A stretch of DNA of 64,000 nt from Kosakonia sacchari (GTDB taxonomy: Bacteria; Pseudomonadota; Gammaproteobacteria; Enterobacterales; Enterobacteriaceae). The DNA is taken from contig FOAY01000001.1 in assembly GCA_900109485.1 (NCBI GenBank), positions 355,914 to 419,913 of the forward strand. The letters run 5' to 3'. This document shows positions 25,474 to 34,214 of this stretch, piece after piece; within the stretch, counting starts at the first letter, position 1; each line of letters opens with the position of its first letter. Position numbers and translations under genes: made by a program. Under the pieces are notes generated by a model. The model had not been told where the DNA came from. It ran no database searches and worked only from the letters and a program-made list of their open reading frames with translations.

Positions 25474-26733
25474 TTAGCGCGGCAGATGTCCGGCATTTTT
25501 TGTCGCACTTCTGATGGGAATGAGCAAAGGCAATATGCAAAGTACCAGTAGCGCGACAACGATCAATGTCTGTTTCACCCCAATCGCATCGCCTGCCAGG
25601 CCATAGATAACTGGCATGAGCGCGCCACATCCCAACGATGCGGTATAGAAAATAGCAAATGCGCGGGTTTGCTGATGCGGTCTGGCGAGTTCGGCTACGC
25701 TGCCATACAGAATGGACGACGTTCCGTTCAGCGCAATACCCAGCGGAACCAACAGCAGCCAGCTTACCTGCAAAGGGGCAACCGTCATTCCCAGTACAAT
25801 GGCTGACGTAATGATCTCACTGGCCGCGACGGTTTTGATAACGCCGAGTTTTGTCGCCAGCACCCCGCAAACCAGTTTGCCAAATGCCCCGCCAATAAAA
25901 ATTAAGGTCAGCGCAAAGCCAATTTGCGTTGCGGAAGCTCCCCTCGCGGCCATTAAAAAGGGAAGGAATGTCAGCGTGCCGGTACGGGTGGCGTTGTCGA
26001 TACTGCCAATCACGCACAGCGCAGTGAAAGCGCGTTTGCGCAGCGGCTCAGGGAGTTTTGCGCTGGAGGCAGGCTGCTTTTGCTGTGTCGCCTCTTTGCC
26101 CGCCAGCGTAGCCACCTGCGGTTTTTTGCCATCCGCGGGCAGCAACACATAGAGACCGAGAGTGACGAGGAAACCCAAAAGCGCAATCAACTGCAGCGCC
26201 GTTCCCCAGGTGATAATCAACAGGCAGGCAGAAAGCGTACTGGGGATGATCCCTTTACCCACATCGCCGAAAAAGTTGTAGGTGCTGAGCGCAATACGGG
26301 CGCGCGGAGCGGGATAAAATCGCGTAATAAAGCTCGAGGAGAGCGGATGCTGAACGCTGGCGCCAAGGCCGCCGATCACAATCAATATCATGAGCTGTAT
26401 CAGCGTTTCTGAGGTTCCATACAGCAGCAGCGCGACGGTTAAAAGCAGCGTGCCGCCAATTAACACTTTCCGCTCGCCGTATTTTCTGCCCAGTTCTCCC
26501 GATGGGATCTGAAACGCCGACATCGCCCCAGAAAACAGCATTTTCAGTAAACCGATCTGCGCCATTGAAAGCCCAAATTGCTGCTGCCAGAGAGCAAAAA
26601 GCACATAGTGCATATCCGTCGCGCCGTCATGAAAAAGGTGAGCAAGGCCGGTTGCGCCCAGCACTTTGCGGCTCTGCGGCTTCTCGACGGTCGGCGAATT
26701 TTCTTTCTCAATGGAACCTGAATCCACGCTCAT
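25474..26733 (-). CDS. MFS transporter resembling Fsr-type exporters
   Basis: The 419-residue protein has about twelve hydrophobic segments. Its first helix reads GLAHLFHDGATDMHYVLFALW and later GGLGASVQHPLSSSFITRF, which parallels the fosmidomycin-resistance (Fsr) carriers (a HL-N/H-D start and a GxHP block). The start MSVDSGSIEKEN is set by a perfect AGGAGG five bases upstream; the frame is open 11 codons further. It is divergent from the HD hydrolase gene. The substrate is unknown. Confidence 0.88.
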   Translation of the reverse strand: MSVDSGSIEKENSPTVEKPQSRKVLGATGLAHLFHDGATDMHYVLFALWQQQFGLSMAQIGLLKMLFSGAMSAFQIPSGELGRKYGERKVLIGGTLLLTVALLLYGTSETLIQLMILIVIGGLGASVQHPLSSSFITRFYPAPRARIALSTYNFFGDVGKGIIPSTLSACLLIITWGTALQLIALLGFLVTLGLYVLLPADGKKPQVATLAGKEATQQKQPASSAKLPEPLRKRAFTALCVIGSIDNATRTGTLTFLPFLMAARGASATQIGFALTLIFIGGAFGKLVCGVLATKLGVIKTVAASEIITSAIVLGMTVAPLQVSWLLLVPLGIALNGTSSILYGSVAELARPHQQTRAFAIFYTASLGCGALMPVIYGLAGDAIGVKQTLIVVALLVLCILPLLIPIRSATKNAGHLPR

Positions 26734-27008
26734 TTTTCCTCCTGCGCTATTAATGGATATATTCACACTAAACCGGGCAGAGAAAACAGCGTGTTGTTAT
26801 GTTTGTTTTGCATAAGCAATGCAGATTTTTTAATGGGCGATTTTATTTGCTGATCGTTATTCAGCCGCTAATTTCATTCTATTTATTGTGGAATCACCGC
26901 AGAGATAAAACCGGCGGAGTCTGAGTGCGTTTTAATTCTACCTTATAACGTTTTAAGCTGGCGCAGCGCGTTAAATCCTCAATAATGGAGCCTCGCTCAG
27001 GAGGAATA

Positions 27009-27629
27009 ATGGAATTAACGCGTAAAGCACAACTCTTTGCTACCCAGGCGCATGAACGCGCGGGCCAGACACGGAAATTCACCGGTGAACCTTATATTGT
27101 GCATCCGGCGTCCGTCGTACAGATATTAATGTCCGTTGCCCCTTCCGCAGAGATGATTGCCGCCGCCTGGCTGCATGATGTGGTGGAAGATACGGATATT
27201 TCGCCGCAGGTTATCGAGGCTGAATTTGGTCCGCTCGTCGCGCAGTATGTTGAAATGCTGACGGATGTGCGCACGCGCCGGACGGGCGGGGAGCGCATCG
27301 CGCGCAAGAACGCCAATTTGCTCCACAGCGCCAGAGCGTGCCCGGAGGCGCAGACGATTAAACTCTGCGATTTAATTGATAATGCCGCTTTGGTGGTCGA
27401 GCGCGATCCGCTGTTTGCGCGCAAATATCTGCTGGAAATGAAGCGATTATTGCGCGTATTAACCGCCGGACATCCGCAGCTTTATCAGCAGGCGAGCGCG
27501 CTTTGCGAAAGCGGGCTGGCCACGCTGCGTAAGCAGCCGGAAGCCGCCCGGTGGCTGGAAGAGCGCTGGGCCAGATATGAAGCGGATTTATCCCTCAGTT
27601 CGGTGACAGTTGGGTCAGCATCAGAATAA
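27009..27629 (+). CDS. HD-domain hydrolase of the SpoT/MESH1 type
   Basis: The 206-residue protein is a single HD domain with the RelA/SpoT-hydrolase signature: YIVHPASVVQIL, then the metal-binding AAWLHDVVEDTD near residues 51-62, and KLCDLIDNAALV near residue 118. Family members split (p)ppGpp to GDP/GTP and pyrophosphate, or act on NADPH in animals; which applies here is unknown. There is no synthetase domain. The start at 27009 has an AGGAGG site. The 3' end overlaps the convergent AEC gene by 35 bases, so the two transcripts are antisense at their ends. Confidence 0.88.
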   Translation: MELTRKAQLFATQAHERAGQTRKFTGEPYIVHPASVVQILMSVAPSAEMIAAAWLHDVVEDTDISPQVIEAEFGPLVAQYVEMLTDVRTRRTGGERIARKNANLLHSARACPEAQTIKLCDLIDNAALVVERDPLFARKYLLEMKRLLRVLTAGHPQLYQQASALCESGLATLRKQPEAARWLEERWARYEADLSLSSVTVGSASE

Positions 27630-28521
27630 AGGGAATGGTCACCGCCGCCAGCACCGTTTGCACGGAAATAATCCCGGCGGAAAGCCGATGATCGCCGCCG
27701 AGAAGTTTGGTCATGATATAGGCGGAAGGCGTACAGGGCAGGGCATTAAACAGGACGACGGTGGCCAGTACCGGACCGGAAATCCCCAATTCAACGCCAA
27801 TAAACAGCGTGATAAGCGGTACCAGTAATAATTTCACAAACGACGACTGCAATACCGGCCCGTGCGCCGAGCGCGCGGCTTTAAGATCGAGCCCCGCGCC
27901 CACCGCCAGCAAGCCCAGCGGCAGCGATGCGCCGCCGAGAATATGCAGAATATTGCCGATCACATCCGGAAGTTTGAGCGTACTGACATTAAACGCCAGC
28001 CCCGCGACCACCGAGATAATCACCGGATTACGGACCAGCGCCCTGACTATCTGCCACACGCCTGGCCTTTTCCCCTGCCCGTAATGCATCAGGATGATGA
28101 TAGACGCGACATTCAGCAGGGGAATGGCCACGGCGATACTGATAGATGTGACCGTCAACCCGGTACTGCCGTAAGTGGCCGCCGCCGCCGCAACGCCAAT
28201 ATAGGTGTTAGGGCGCAGCGCGCCCTGAATAACGGAAGAAAATACGGTTCCCGGCTGGCTTCGCCATATTCGCCACAACCAGAGTGACACTGCGGCAATC
28301 ACTACGGCGCCCAGAATCGACCATGCGATTGGCCTGACCGGGAAATCATTCAGGCTCGCCGTCGCCACCTGAGAAAACATCAGCGCCGGAAACAGCCAGA
28401 AATAATTAAGCTTTTCGCAAGGCAGCCAGAACTGATGATCAAGCAGGTTTTTGGCCCGCAGTACAAATCCCATCACAATCAGGAACATCACCGGTGCAAG
28501 GGAATACAACGTCGTTATCAT
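27595..28521 (-). CDS. AEC-family transporter
   Basis: The 308-residue protein has about ten hydrophobic segments and the auxin-efflux-carrier pattern (LAPVMFLIVMGFVLRAKNLL at the start, LGGASLPLGLLAVGAGLDL in the middle, LFNALPCTPSAYIMTKLLGG near the end). Bacterial AEC proteins include malate and malonate carriers. It lies three bases after the TauE/SafE gene and is the last gene of an operon that begins with a pyruvate-kinase-like gene, which suggests transport of a small carboxylate (inference). Confidence 0.92.
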   Translation of the reverse strand: MITTLYSLAPVMFLIVMGFVLRAKNLLDHQFWLPCEKLNYFWLFPALMFSQVATASLNDFPVRPIAWSILGAVVIAAVSLWLWRIWRSQPGTVFSSVIQGALRPNTYIGVAAAAATYGSTGLTVTSISIAVAIPLLNVASIIILMHYGQGKRPGVWQIVRALVRNPVIISVVAGLAFNVSTLKLPDVIGNILHILGGASLPLGLLAVGAGLDLKAARSAHGPVLQSSFVKLLLVPLITLFIGVELGISGPVLATVVLFNALPCTPSAYIMTKLLGGDHRLSAGIISVQTVLAAVTIPFILMLTQLSPN

Positions 28522-28524
28522 TTC

Positions 28525-29259
28525 TCAAATGTATCCTTTCGTCAGTACCACCAGACCGTAAATGGCGATAAAACCAGTCAGCAGACGTTCATAAAGCGGC
28601 GCGCTTGCCCGACGGAAGAGTAAATTTCCCACCGCCCAGTAGATAAATAAGGCCACGGGAGCAGCTATAAGACCTTCAATACTTAATGCCGCAGGACGAA
28701 GCAGCGCCAGGGTTGCGAGCTGAATCAGGCCAAAGAGCAAATAATAACGGGAGACGGTGGAGCGAACGCCGATTTTCTCCGTTTGGGTTGATGAGGCATA
28801 CAGGGCGAGTACCGCGCCGCCCATATTCGTTAGCCCATGAACCAGCCCCATCAAAATAACGTATTTTTGTTGGTGCTTTACCAGTTGGTTGCTGATGGCG
28901 GTACGAAATGCCGGGCTTAATCGCGTAATGGCAGAGAAGAGCAATAATAACCCAACGATCAGATCAATATTGAATTTGAAGCCCGCCGATAAGACAAAGC
29001 TTAAGGCGATAAGCACCGCAATACCGCAAATGACCATATTGCTTTTTTCTGCCCGGCTGAAGGGCAGACTTCGGGCAGACAACACCTGGGTAAAAGAGAC
29101 CAATACCGAAGCGGGAAGCAGCAGCCCTAATACGGATGAAAAATCATAGCCCAGCAGTAACAGCGTCGGCGTGCCAAAAACCAATAGTCCCATACCAAAG
29201 ACGGACTGAATCACCGAGAAGAGTATAATGACGATCAGATACAAATAGTGCTGTTCCAT
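28525..29259 (-). CDS. TauE/SafE-family anion transporter
   Basis: The 244-residue membrane protein has the TauE/SafE pattern with two repeated halves (FGMGLLVFGTPTLLLLGYDFSSVLGLLLPASVLVS early, GLVHGLTNMGGAVLALYAS later). The family exports sulfite, sulfoacetate or related organic anions. The start MEQHYLYL at 29259 follows the previous stop as TGA-G-ATG, so translation is coupled to the pyruvate-kinase-like gene. Its place between that gene and the AEC carrier points to handling of a substituted pyruvate or related anion (inference). Confidence 0.9.
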   Translation of the reverse strand: MEQHYLYLIVIILFSVIQSVFGMGLLVFGTPTLLLLGYDFSSVLGLLLPASVLVSFTQVLSARSLPFSRAEKSNMVICGIAVLIALSFVLSAGFKFNIDLIVGLLLLFSAITRLSPAFRTAISNQLVKHQQKYVILMGLVHGLTNMGGAVLALYASSTQTEKIGVRSTVSRYYLLFGLIQLATLALLRPAALSIEGLIAAPVALFIYWAVGNLLFRRASAPLYERLLTGFIAIYGLVVLTKGYI

Positions 29260-29260
29260 C

Positions 29261-30688
29261 TCAGGCCACCTCAGCAACAGGGTTATTCGCTGCAGATTGC
29301 TGTAGCCATGCGCGCACATTTAATGTCTTCAGTTGATTCCCAACCGCTGTTTGATCTTCCTGCTGTGAATTGACGAAAACGACATAATCATCTTCATTAA
29401 TGAGCTTCTCTTTAAGCAGGTTGGGAAGCAAAATATTTTCATCAAATGCGATCTGTGAAAAATCATCCGCAAGTGCAATGCTGGTCACGCCCGGTAATAA
29501 ATTCCAGCTACGCGTAATCTGTTCGTTATTCCCAATGGCAATGATGGGTAATCCGGTACCGGACAGCGCGGCAATACGCACAGAATAACCGCTCAGTGAA
29601 AGAACGATTAATCGCGTGAGCGGCAATGCCGACGCGAGCGCGCGAATCGCGGTGCGAATATCATTCTGCGCAACGATCTGCGGCTGCGCTGCAGGCTCCG
29701 GCCGCTGAGCGGCGGCAAGCGAGGCGATTCTGCTGATCCGCGTTACCGCTTCAATGGGGTAGCGGCCAATGGCCGTCTCGCCTGACAGCATTACCGCCGT
29801 TGCGCCATCCAGCACCGCGTTAGTGATATCGCTGACTTCCGCCTTGGTCGGCAACGGATTCTCAATCATGCTGTGCAACATTTCGGTGGCGACAATGGTC
29901 GGTTTTCCCGCCCTGGCGGCGGCAGAAAGTATCTGTTTTTGATAGAGCGCAACGTGATCGATTGACGTTTCAACGGCAAGATCGCCCCGATCAATCATGA
30001 TGACATCCGCCGCATCGATAACCTCTTCAAGATGCTGAATCCCGCCGCTATTTTCTACTTTGGCGACAATTCGCGGCGTTGGGCCATCGATCAGCGCGCG
30101 TATCGCTTCAATATGCTCACGGCTTTCAACAAAACTGATGCCGACATAATCCACGCCGATTGACCGGGCGAATTCAATCATCGCTTTATCTTTTTCGGTG
30201 ACCAGCGATTGCCCCAGATCGATCCCCGGAACATTAATGCCTTTTCTGCTGCGCAGCGTGCCATCCATATTGGCGCGTAAATAGATATCCTGCCCGTCAA
30301 TGCGGGTTACATCGAAAGAGAGCGTGCCATCATCAGCATAGACTTTATCGCCGGCGGAAAGTTTCTCATGCAATCTGGCATAGCCAACCGGCACTTTTTC
30401 CGAACCGTCATGCGTAATATCGGTGGTCAGAATAATCGTGTCATGACGTAAAAAAGAGGGTTCATGCGCTAATTGTAAGGTGCGAATTTTGCGACCGGGA
30501 ATATCAAGCAGAATAGGTACGTCAGGCACCGTTTCGCGTAATAATTTAACGGTTTCTTCGTGCCATTGCGGTGTGTTATGCGAACCATTCAGCCGGGCAA
30601 CAGACATCCCTGCACAACGGAGACTATGTAATGTGGCGGAGTTATTTGAAACGGGGCCGATAGTGGCAATAACGCGCGAAACTGTCAT
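29261..30688 (-). CDS. Divergent pyruvate kinase paralogue
   Basis: The 475-residue protein has the complete pyruvate kinase fold, including the B domain and C-terminal domain. Kept motifs: ATIGP start, RLN-SH, IVAKVEN with catalytic Lys, RGDL, ATEMLHSM with the catalytic Thr, and TAVMLSGETAIGRYP. Changed motifs: LDIPGRKIRT where PykF has LDTKGPEIRT, RLNGSH for RLNFSH, IMIDRGDLAVE for IMVARGDLGVE, and SFVESREH for SF(I/V)RxxxD. The potassium/substrate loop is therefore altered, suggesting a different substrate or cation need. The start has a GGAG site; the frame is open 54 codons upstream but without homology. It heads an operon with TauE/SafE and AEC carriers. Confidence 0.88.
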   Translation of the reverse strand: MTVSRVIATIGPVSNNSATLHSLRCAGMSVARLNGSHNTPQWHEETVKLLRETVPDVPILLDIPGRKIRTLQLAHEPSFLRHDTIILTTDITHDGSEKVPVGYARLHEKLSAGDKVYADDGTLSFDVTRIDGQDIYLRANMDGTLRSRKGINVPGIDLGQSLVTEKDKAMIEFARSIGVDYVGISFVESREHIEAIRALIDGPTPRIVAKVENSGGIQHLEEVIDAADVIMIDRGDLAVETSIDHVALYQKQILSAAARAGKPTIVATEMLHSMIENPLPTKAEVSDITNAVLDGATAVMLSGETAIGRYPIEAVTRISRIASLAAAQRPEPAAQPQIVAQNDIRTAIRALASALPLTRLIVLSLSGYSVRIAALSGTGLPIIAIGNNEQITRSWNLLPGVTSIALADDFSQIAFDENILLPNLLKEKLINEDDYVVFVNSQQEDQTAVGNQLKTLNVRAWLQQSAANNPVAEVA

Positions 30689-31046
30689 GCTGGATACTCC
30701 TGCAAGTGAATGTGTATTTTTTATGACAGTTTTTTGACATGCTTTTAAATGATAATTTTTACCTTTATATATCTTTTGATTATTTATCAGCGTATATCTT
30801 ATATTATTGCTTGCCAGCCTTGCGCTGACTGCTTTGCCGAATATCAACAATCAAAATATCAAAAATAAATATAAGTTTTTATCCCGATACATATAAATAA
30901 TGCGTTTTGTCTTATGGTGACAGGCGATGTATTTATCGGACGCGCATTTTTATTTCTGTTTATAAACGGGTCATGCGGTCGCTGTTGCCGCGCAGGGAAT
31001 TTCCTCTGCGCCAGCCGTTAGGCGATTTGTTGTGACCGGCGGCGAT
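30689..31046. other. AT-rich gap upstream of the pyruvate-kinase-like operon
   Basis: The first 230 bases are strongly AT-rich and should hold the operon promoter (minus strand). GCGCAG (30990-30995) and CTGCGC (31006-31011), with GGAA/TTCC inside, form a hairpin just after the LysR stop codon and may end its transcript, though no T run follows. Confidence 0.45.
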
Positions 31047-31973
31047 TCATTCAGCGCGCGAGCTGCTTTCACTGAATTGCGCATGGATTAATTTCCGCAG
31101 CCATTGGTGCGCGTTACCGCCATCCGAACGGCGGTGCCACAGCAGGTGAAACGCAATCTCCGGCAGCGCCAGCGGCGGCTTGAGCAGCACAATATCATCA
31201 TGGGCTTCATCCACCAGCACGCTGCGGCGAAGTACCGTCGCGACATAGCTGGTCCGCGCAATAATCCGCGAGACGGCCGACATCGTGGGTAACGTCAGGC
31301 GTACCATTCTGCTGAGCCCCTGCTTATGGAGCTGCTCATCCACCAGGCCGTAGTGATTGCCTTCGGGCGAGACCAGAATATGCTTCATGGCGAGATAGCG
31401 TTCCAGCGTCATGCCGTCACGGGCGGCGTCACTGTCGCGACGTACGAGAGTGACAAACTCATCGCTGATCAATGGCTGCGACAGAATGCGTTTTTCCGCC
31501 TGGGTTGGCACGATACCGATGACCAGATCGACCTCGCCGCTATCAAGCATCGCCACGGACTGATCGCGATCGACAAACGTGCGCACGTGGATCGTTACGT
31601 CCGGCGCCTGCTGGCTGACCGTGCGCATAATCGTCGGCATTAACACCATCAGCGGGTATTCCGACATGCCAAGCGTGAAGGCCATGCTTCGATTATGCGG
31701 GCTGAACGCCTCTTCCGGCGCCAGCAGGTGGGTAATTTCGTCCAGCGCGCGGCCGACATGCAGATGGATCTCTTTCGCTCTTGCCGTGGGCAGTAATCCG
31801 CTGGCGCTGCGAATAAACAGCGGATCGGCAAAATGGGTGCGCAGACGCGCAAGCGCGGCACTCATTGCCGGCTGGCTGACCGAGGCTTTACCGGCGGCGC
31901 GGGTGACATTCTGCTCCTCCATCAGCGCGTTAAAGGCGACGAGAAGATTCAGATCAAGTCCTCTAAAATCCAT
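31047..31973 (-). CDS. LysR-family transcriptional regulator (NodD-like)
   Basis: The 308-residue protein begins MDFRGLDLNLLVAFNALMEE and has the HTH NVTRAAGKASVSQPAMSAALARLRTHFADPLF, the pattern of the NodD/NahR branch of LysR. The effector domain is of normal length (GEVDLVIGIVP). It lies directly upstream of the pyruvate-kinase operon on the same strand and is divergent from the SnoaL-like gene at 32092, so it could control either. Confidence 0.93.
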   Translation of the reverse strand: MDFRGLDLNLLVAFNALMEEQNVTRAAGKASVSQPAMSAALARLRTHFADPLFIRSASGLLPTARAKEIHLHVGRALDEITHLLAPEEAFSPHNRSMAFTLGMSEYPLMVLMPTIMRTVSQQAPDVTIHVRTFVDRDQSVAMLDSGEVDLVIGIVPTQAEKRILSQPLISDEFVTLVRRDSDAARDGMTLERYLAMKHILVSPEGNHYGLVDEQLHKQGLSRMVRLTLPTMSAVSRIIARTSYVATVLRRSVLVDEAHDDIVLLKPPLALPEIAFHLLWHRRSDGGNAHQWLRKLIHAQFSESSSRAE

Positions 31974-32091
31974 AAAACGAATACTCCTCTATATCTTATA
32001 TTTGTTTTATTTATTTATATCGCGAATGTGATACTAGCGGCGTACGGCAAATAAACCAATGCAAAACCGTCAGCCTGCGAGGTAGGTAGTG

Positions 32092-32535
32092 ATGTCAGAC
32101 CATAATGAAACAGCGAATCGTCTTGCGCGTGAGCGCGAGGCTGTGGAAAAAATCTATCAGGCGTTTAGCCTGCAAAACCCCGATCTGCTCGATGAAGCGG
32201 TGACGCCAGACTGGCAGGATATTCCGCTGGCTCCCGGCCAGGCTGCCGGGCCGCAAGGGCTAAAGCCCATCATCAGAAGCTTTATCGCGGCTTTTCCCGA
32301 TGTGCAGATTGCCATTCAGGATCTGATGCAGCTTCCCGGTAAGATTGCCGTTCGCGCGGAGATTACCGGGACGCATCAGGGGACGTTTATGGGGATGGAA
32401 GCGACGGGGAAATTTGTGCGCATCCGTTTGCATGAGATGCACGAACTTAACGGTGAGCGCGTGACAAAAACCTGGCATATGGAAGACTGGCTCGGGCTGT
32501 TTATGCAGTTGGGCAAGTCGCCTTCTTTGTCTTAA
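32092..32535 (+). CDS. SnoaL-like polyketide cyclase/ester cyclase family protein
   Basis: The 147-residue protein has the NTF2-like cone fold of SnoaL-type proteins (EAVEKIYQAF..., FIAAFPDVQIAIQDLMQLPGKIAVRAEITGTHQGTFMGMEATGKFVRIRLHEMHELNGERVTKTWHMED). Members cyclise polyketides or bind small hydrophobic molecules; in enterobacteria the function is usually unknown. The ATG at 32092 is preceded by a GAGGTAGG site. It is divergent from a LysR gene and ends at a strong terminator. Confidence 0.9.
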   Translation: MSDHNETANRLAREREAVEKIYQAFSLQNPDLLDEAVTPDWQDIPLAPGQAAGPQGLKPIIRSFIAAFPDVQIAIQDLMQLPGKIAVRAEITGTHQGTFMGMEATGKFVRIRLHEMHELNGERVTKTWHMEDWLGLFMQLGKSPSLS

Positions 32536-32540
32536 ACGCA

Positions 32541-32570
32541 AAAAAATCCACGCCGTAGCGTGGATTTTTG
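32541..32570. terminator. Strong bidirectional terminator
   Basis: AAAAAATCCACGC-CGTA-GCGTGGATTTTTG is a perfect stem with A and T runs on either side, between the convergent SnoaL-like gene and the porin gene. Confidence 0.95.
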
Positions 32571-32581
32571 CTTTAGGGGGA

Positions 32582-33922
32582 TCAGAAGTTGATGTTCGCC
32601 GTCACGCCGCCAACAAAGGCGTCATCAACCTGGCTGACAGCGCCCGGTGCGGAAATGTATTGCAGGTTCGGGCGAATTTGCAGCCATTTCGTCGCCTGAA
32701 TGTTGTAATAGATTTCGTAGTTGTACTCGGAACCGTCCTGAACCGGCAGATAGGCCAGACTGTTGTAGTCCGTCTCACCGTTGAAGCGGTTCTCGTCGCC
32801 CAGCAGGCGAGTGTAGGAGGAGTTGATATGGATACGGCCTGCGCCGATACCAATCTCATCCTGCGGACGCGCGTCAAACGGCCCTTTCCACGTCAGTGCA
32901 ATCGACTGATAGTTGTCGGTTTTTGACGTTTTGTGGTCGTTCATCACCGCCTGAACGGTCAGCGTAATACCGCGATCGCTGGAGCCGCCCTGCGCGGTCA
33001 GTTGTTGCTGGGCGAGGATATAGCCGCCGTAAGAGTGGGCGGTATCCTGATAACTGCCATCGCGCCATGAGCCGTAAACATTGTCGTTGGTCGAGGAGTA
33101 GTAGTAACCAATACGGTAATTCCCCGGCAGTTTGTCCGCGCCGAGCAGCGGTTTCCAGCCCAGTTCTACCGGAACCAGGTTACCTTCGGTCGGGTTGAAT
33201 TCAAAACGGAAACCGTCGCCGCGATCGTAGTTATACGGGTTCTGGTTGTAGAAACCGACCTGCATAAAGACTTCCGGCGTGAAGTTAATACGCACGCGAC
33301 CGCCCCACTGGGAAACCGGCCAGTTGTACCAGTGATCGCCGCGCCAGTTACCCGCCTGGCCACTGCCGAACGCCAGGTTCTGGAACTTACTGTCGAAATT
33401 ATCGAAATCTTCGCCAACGGTCACGCGCCCGGCTTTCACATCCAGCACATCGTCAAAGAAGCCTTTACGTAGCCAGAACTGTGTCAGACGCCAGGTCTGC
33501 CCGCGCCCGTACACTTCCTGCGGGGAAGAGAGCATGCCGGTGCGCGGATCGGCCACCTGATCGGCGACATTCTGCCCGTCACGGTTGGTGATGGTTAACT
33601 GGAACTCGGTATCCTGCCAGTTGAGCAGTTTTTGCAGATCGAGATTAACGCCGAACACCTGCTGATCGCTGTAGCGCGCCGTCGTTGAGGTGTTATAGCC
33701 GCCAGCCAGGTTTGATGCGGCTTCCATGGTGTAATTCACCTGGAAATCGACACCCTCTTTCTGTAGCTCGGTACGGGTTCCACCCCAGTCACCAAACATC
33801 CACGGGGAATCGGCGCTGAAGGCGTCCGCCGCATGGGCAAGGCTGGGTTGCATGCAAAGGAATAAGACTCCGGATAATGCAGATATTACAGGTTGTTTCA
33901 CCACTGTTTTTATATGTTTCAT
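32582..33922 (-). CDS. OprB-type carbohydrate-selective porin
   Basis: The 446-residue protein has a signal peptide (cleavage after ...QPSLAHA), the OprB start block (WMFGDWGGTRTELQKEGVDFQVNYTMEAASNLAGG), repeated amphipathic strands and a C-terminal Phe typical of outer-membrane barrels. OprB porins pass glucose and related sugars. No sugar catabolic gene is adjacent. Its 5' side is a 292-base AT-rich gap, and the AraC gene beyond is on the same strand, pointing towards it. Confidence 0.93.
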   Translation of the reverse strand: MKHIKTVVKQPVISALSGVLFLCMQPSLAHAADAFSADSPWMFGDWGGTRTELQKEGVDFQVNYTMEAASNLAGGYNTSTTARYSDQQVFGVNLDLQKLLNWQDTEFQLTITNRDGQNVADQVADPRTGMLSSPQEVYGRGQTWRLTQFWLRKGFFDDVLDVKAGRVTVGEDFDNFDSKFQNLAFGSGQAGNWRGDHWYNWPVSQWGGRVRINFTPEVFMQVGFYNQNPYNYDRGDGFRFEFNPTEGNLVPVELGWKPLLGADKLPGNYRIGYYYSSTNDNVYGSWRDGSYQDTAHSYGGYILAQQQLTAQGGSSDRGITLTVQAVMNDHKTSKTDNYQSIALTWKGPFDARPQDEIGIGAGRIHINSSYTRLLGDENRFNGETDYNSLAYLPVQDGSEYNYEIYYNIQATKWLQIRPNLQYISAPGAVSQVDDAFVGGVTANINF

Positions 33923-34214
33923 AATGTTTATTCTTAGGTAAGGGGGTTATTCGGAATTTTGAGTGTAATAACTGTGTATTTTTCGTTTTATAAATTTGTG
34001 CGAGAAAAATTATCTTGTTTAAAAAATATGATCATCAGCACAAAATTAGCTTCACATTATTTTCATTTGCGATTTTTAGTGAATGACTTTCCACAAGCCT
34101 TGCCGAAATAGCCTTGTCGAAATAACCCTCAGCCCGGAAACGAAAAAAGAGGAATAAAGCGCCTTTCTGCCCGATATATCATTTAAAAAATAATATGAAA
34201 AGGTTGAAAAAACG
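33923..34214. other. AT-rich promoter region of the OprB porin
   Basis: This 292-base gap holds no convincing gene. It is AT-rich near the porin start, as expected of its promoter. No clear operator symmetry was found. Confidence 0.4.
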
